Shown piece after piece: positions 59,747 through 64,000 of a stretch of 64,000 bases of DNA; position 1 is the first letter of the stretch, and each line of letters begins with the position of its first letter. The DNA is from Tubiluchus corallicola (lineage: Eukaryota > Priapulida > Priapulimorpha > Priapulimorphida > Tubiluchidae), in contig JAQGDQ010000250.1 of assembly GCA_030141605.1 (NCBI GenBank), positions 186,001 to 250,000 on the forward strand, read 5' to 3'. The notes beneath the pieces were generated by a model. That model had not been told where the DNA came from, made no database searches, and was given only the letters and a program-made list of their open reading frames with translations. The translations under genes and the position numbers were made by a program.

Positions 59747-61054
59747 ATTTTATTAACAGCATCTTCTGGTCCTTGAACAACACCATCAACTGTATTACGC
59801 ATGGTATTACGACACCATCCAACCAAGTGCAGTGACTTTGCAGTCTGCTTTGTGTACTAAAAATGCAGATGCAGATGCATATTTACAAAACATGTTCTTA
59901 TACTAAAATCTTAAACAAAGAGTTCTTATAGTAACAACCTTTGCTTAAAGTCGGTTTTAGTTTTTGTTTAAATTCCTAGTTGAAATGTCAAGCACAAAGT
60001 GACACAAAAGAGTTAATCCACATGTAAAATATCACGAATGCTGCCAAGGTTTCTACTTTTAAAACTGCAACAACCGAATCTTCGGATGTGATTGGGCAGG
60101 TTACATATATAACCGTACTTGATATTATTTGATCGCAAGCAAACAATTTAAAAGTACCTCATTAAATTTTGCAAATGAATGGGCACTTGTTATCCACTAA
60201 AATGTTTGTACTTCATTTTCATAAAAATGCTTGAATACAAGTCATCAGCGATTATCACTGCATTTGTTATGTCAACAGTGGTGACCATAATGACCATCAA
60301 CAATAGTGACCATGGATGAGTAGTGATCATGGCACGTACAACAGCGGGTGTAGATGGAATGTTATTTTGAAAACTTATGCGGCATTGGTGTACAATTTAT
60401 TTTTAAGTTTCACATTACTGTAAAAGTATTTATTGTATGCACTTGTTTATTGTAATTTATGTACCCTACAGTGTTTCAGGGAAATATGTGTTGCCTATGT
60501 AGACCACATATAAAGTTGTACATTACTCATAACTACTATAATTTCTAATTCAAGTAGTATTGAAGTGTAGCATATAAGATTAGATAAGAAAAGATGAAAT
60601 TTATTCTGCCTTGGGGTATCCTTTCCTCATAATTTCATTATATCATGCACTGTGCACAGGTGTTATGTTGTTTTCATGAGAGTACTTGCAACGTATTAAA
60701 CTATAGATGAAGGCAAAAACATCGAGCAGTGCTTCGTGTGCCTCAGCTTTTTTGTCTTGGAATTTTCGCACTTATAAGCACTATTCATGTACGTAATTAA
60801 CAATGACCATGTAGAAACTAGGTTAATAGTATTACTAATACATCGCAAATAATTGTTTAATCTGTTCAGTACGTAATCAATCACAAATGCAAAATACAGT
60901 TGGGGGGGACAGATCTATCAACCTAGGATGTCAAGAAGTCTTGATATGCCCAACTGCCTAATATTGCTGACCAAGAAGACTGCAAAGCCATAAGAACATT
61001 GCAACAAAAGAAATTGAAAACTTTGACGTATATTTACCTTTCGAAAAAATACAC
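59747..61054 (-). CDS. Acylphosphatase, two internal exons (partial gene)
   Basis: Acylphosphatases hydrolyse acyl-phosphate bonds and are ~98-residue cytosolic enzymes. A 17-base exon (61,038-61,054) encodes GVFFRK between TTGCAG and GTAAATA. It joins in frame to an exon at 59,747-59,856 (TTTTTAG to GTACGTG). That exon encodes YTKQTAKSLHLVGWCRNTMR and then NTVDGVVQGPEDAVNKM. Family hallmarks are the catalytic Arg of GVxFR and the catalytic Asn of GWxRNT, followed by the GxVQGPED turn. Both catalytic residues are present, and MRN appears as a small extension relative to the usual RNTxxGTV spacing. Missing are the 5' exon with the first half of the phosphate loop (GxVQ) and the 3' exon with GSPxSRI. 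Either these lie outside or were not recognised, or the gene is broken. It shares orientation with WDR70 downstream. Confidence 0.7.
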
Positions 61055-64000
61055 CTGCAAAATAAAAATAAATAATTTAATTTAAACAAGCTAAAAACAT
61101 GGCCATTGGATCATTAATTAATACAAAATTTAATTATTCGAGTCTGAATAATTACTTTAATTTTTTGAAACTGCAATATTATACTAGATAAGTTGTTTGA
61201 AGAATCTATATTGAAATAAATTTTTCAATTTACATTTCAATAAGCTCAGCATTTAAAGAGACAAAGAGTAGCTAACAAAAAATACATTATAATGAAGCGA
61301 TTTGAAAGCCTAAACCACAGGTTCATCAGCTTGCCTCTTATTATATTTGTAGACGCGTAGAAACCATGTATAAATTCACGTATCCATTCAGCCTAGACAA
61401 TATCTACAGGCGAACAATTAGTTTCTGAACTCTTCTGGGCGTTAGATGCTCTGCTGACGACACATTTCATTCTTCTTTACGTACACTACTATAATACTAG
61501 TACCTGCTCTTCCAACTCGTTTATTTGCTAATTAAAAAAGCAAACTTTTTGCAATTAACAACTGCATCATCATCATACCCTAACTACCATCTTGAAGCAA
61601 GCATTGGTGAACTCATTGAAAACATCAAACCACTTGTATACCTTGAACTCTACCAAATACTTCGAAATTCACTGATAAATAATGAGAAGACGCCATACTT
61701 ACTCAATAGTAAACGCTCGACGTGTATTAGAAATGGCGCAATGTGTTTTGCCATTCAAACCACAGTGTCGTGCACTATCACACTGCTAATTGCCCATAAA
61801 TTTTCTAGGCGCAATGATTACACTCAGTCACTCAGTGATGACCTGCAGTGATGATAACTATGCATTAAGCACTGTGCAGTTATTAAATTCTTTTTTGTTG
61901 TTATTTTGCAAAATTTAATAATGCATAGGACTAAAATCTTAATAATATGTGTTTTCTATACGGCTTAACGTCTATTTTATTCTATTTTTGCCTAAAGCGA
62001 CTAATGTAAGTAACATTGTTTGGCAACAGTATGCACCTAAGCATGAAAGCCCAATTACCGTTATAAAGACATTCAATTTGGGCAAGTCCTGATAATGTAG
62101 GCTGACTGTCAAAAAAGGAGATGCTGTACTACCCGCTAAATGCAAGTTAATGCATTCATTTGTTGTTATTTTACTGATAACTTATGAGTGTGCATTGAAC
62201 AAGAAGACACGAACTAACACAGATAACTATAATTGCGATGTTGACCTTATGGTGCTCACCTTGCCATTCATATTATGTTATAGTAAAGTGGTAAAGAAAA
62301 AAAAGAAGGAGGTGATTTTTTTATAAAATAAACTTGTCACAATCCAGTGTGCTCTGTGCTAGTTCAACTAAACCAGATGCTGATATATTAATCACACCTG
62401 TCCACATTTTTCAAATCTTATTAGAGAGACCTCAACTTCTCCTAGAGGTATACTAGCATTTTATCTTTTATTTATTTGAGTTTGGGCAGCTATCACTTTT
62501 ATTCCACTTTACAATAGACTATTAGTATATATTATTGTTAATAGCACATTGCAAAATATTTTTTACTTAAAGTCATAAACCTTACAAGGTCTGATATAAT
62601 TCCTGAATGCTTCAGTTTCTAACTAACAGTTCTTTCTGACATTTATTTTCCTTATATATCCAAATTTCATTGCATCTTCTGGTTAATCAGGAATTGTTAA
62701 TATAATGGCATTAAGCCTTTATTATTTGGAATATCAGTTTTTTCTATTTACACCAGCTGCCATGAAAAACAAAACTTGGGTGACAAATTAACTTGAAACT
62801 GCTCTAAATAGTTATATTTACTTTAATTTTCTTCACTCTTATTGTTTGATCTTTGAATTAGTTTTTTTTTATTTCTTGCTGGAATTATTATAAATTTAAT
62901 AATTTACAAACTCCGCGATTTCATTATTTTCTTTTGTTCTTCTTTTTCATCAGTTTCATGAATTAAATTAAAGTTTTTGTTTCATTTATTAATTTAAACT
63001 TTTTTCATTTTATTTGGTACCTATCGTTCGCCACTTCAGTTGAAACACTTGTTGAACTTAAATGTTAACTTTTGCCAAGTTATCATTATTTTCTTTTATT
63101 TTGTTTTCATACTTTGTTGATTATTATTACTTTTCTACATCTGCTTGGCGGTAGGTCACACTTTATTTGAATTCTGGAGAGGTGGCGCTGACCTCATAAC
63201 TGATTTTTGGTCTGTTTGTCACCCCTTATCTTTTCTATTTTTTTTGCTCTTGTTTATGTCGATTTTGTAAATATCAATATAAATTATTTTACTTATTTAC
63301 TTTCAACAACTACCCACACTCATAAAGATGATAGTCTATACCGGCAACACGCCACACCTACCACAACAACAATCTGCTCTGCGCCAAGCACAGTACGCCA
63401 CACCATGCAACACTCCACTGACTGATCTCACAATGACGATTGACGATAGGTCCACACCACCATGTGACCACCATTGAACAACGTAGCGAAACTATGCATA
63501 ATATCAGAGAACATCTATGGTTGGCTCCGATAGGCGTCGAATTTCGGTGGATTCTTCTATTGCCAACATATTTTTGTTTCAATTTTGCGTGCTTGACAAC
63601 AGCAGTTAAATATGCAGTAATTTAACAATTTTTAGATTAAGTCTTCTCATTTAGGCAGTTTTTTCGTCACTACAGTTGGAATTGCCTGTGACCTCCTGTA
63701 CGTTCTTCTCAATAGTCTTGTAAATTATCGTTACATTTATGTATTAATTGTTTGCTCTGCTTAATTCAATTCAATTTTATTTTCTCAATAGCAGTTGAAA
63801 TTCGTCATTTACATTTCATTGCAGCTGAGAAGGAGCAGCGAAAGACCTATTGGTCACTTGGTCAGCTGATCCTTATTAAAAAAACAAGTTTACTCACAGG
63901 CTCATGACATTTTTTAGGTGTTTGTGTATATATAAAACTAAAAGGCAAAAGTAACAAAAATCAACTCAAAGCAGAAATCCAATTCAAAGCATAAGAAGGC
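61055..64000. other. AT-rich sequence to the window end
   Basis: It may hold 5' parts of the acylphosphatase gene. No exon was convincingly identified. T-rich sequence runs from 62,450 to 63,150. At 63,755-63,785 the minus strand reads AATAAAATTGAATTGAATT, which looks like another retroelement 3' tail. Confidence 0.4.

Noticed and set aside
61690-61748. Candidate first exon of acylphosphatase (minus, MAKHIAPFLIHVERLLL with a GTAAGTATGG donor, phase 1)
   Set aside because: The phase fits, but it would replace the GxVQG phosphate-binding loop with a sequence lacking glycines, so it is not a credible acylphosphatase N-terminus.
61525-61851. 108-codon plus-strand frame
   Set aside because: No family signature, no splice context, AT-rich composition.

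Overview
The window is animal nuclear DNA. It is AT-rich, with spliced genes (GT-AG introns of about 0.1 to 12 kb), abundant microsatellites and minisatellites, tRNA-derived SINEs, LINE fragments and small DNA transposons. The two multi-exon genes are metazoan: a motin (angiomotin) and a SUEL-lectin/CUB receptor. An invertebrate is most likely, but I could not place it in a phylum. No viral, bacterial or CRISPR content was seen.

Layout. Positions 1-21,000 hold no recognisable gene. They contain a fold-back palindrome, a hAT-type MITE with a perfect 8-bp target duplication, SINEs, several microsatellites and AT-rich sequence. Positions 21,164-48,301 (minus strand) hold one gene: an 849-residue angiomotin homologue whose 13 coding exons I could join with consistent phases. 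Its introns are loaded with repeats: a TA-flanked MITE, a TTAA-flanked piggyBac-type MITE, a 31-bp minisatellite, two LINE 3' ends, a 52-bp minisatellite copied from an exon/intron junction, and a CAGT-rich satellite. The 11.7-kb second coding intron contains a complete gene on the opposite strand (37,055-42,089). It has eight exons and encodes a 600-residue type I membrane protein: signal peptide, SUEL-type lectin domain, CUB-like domain, CUB domain, one membrane span, and a tail with YxxM and YxN motifs.

Positions 48,302-56,147 are intergenic and hold a decayed LINE (51,430-53,230) with a second retroelement inserted in its zinc-finger region, and another retroelement 3' end. Positions 56,231-58,108 (minus) carry an intact intronless WDR70 gene. 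Upstream on the same strand, two exons of an acylphosphatase lie at 59,747-59,856 and 61,038-61,054; its other exons were not found. The rest to 64,000 is AT-rich and apparently non-coding.

The genes do not form a pathway. Angiomotin is a junctional scaffold acting on Hippo signalling through PPxY motifs, and here the PPxY region has become a five-unit tandem peptide array. WDR70 is a nuclear WD40 protein. The main points for follow-up are the PPxY array, the nested receptor, the minisatellite that copies a splice donor, and the intronless WDR70.
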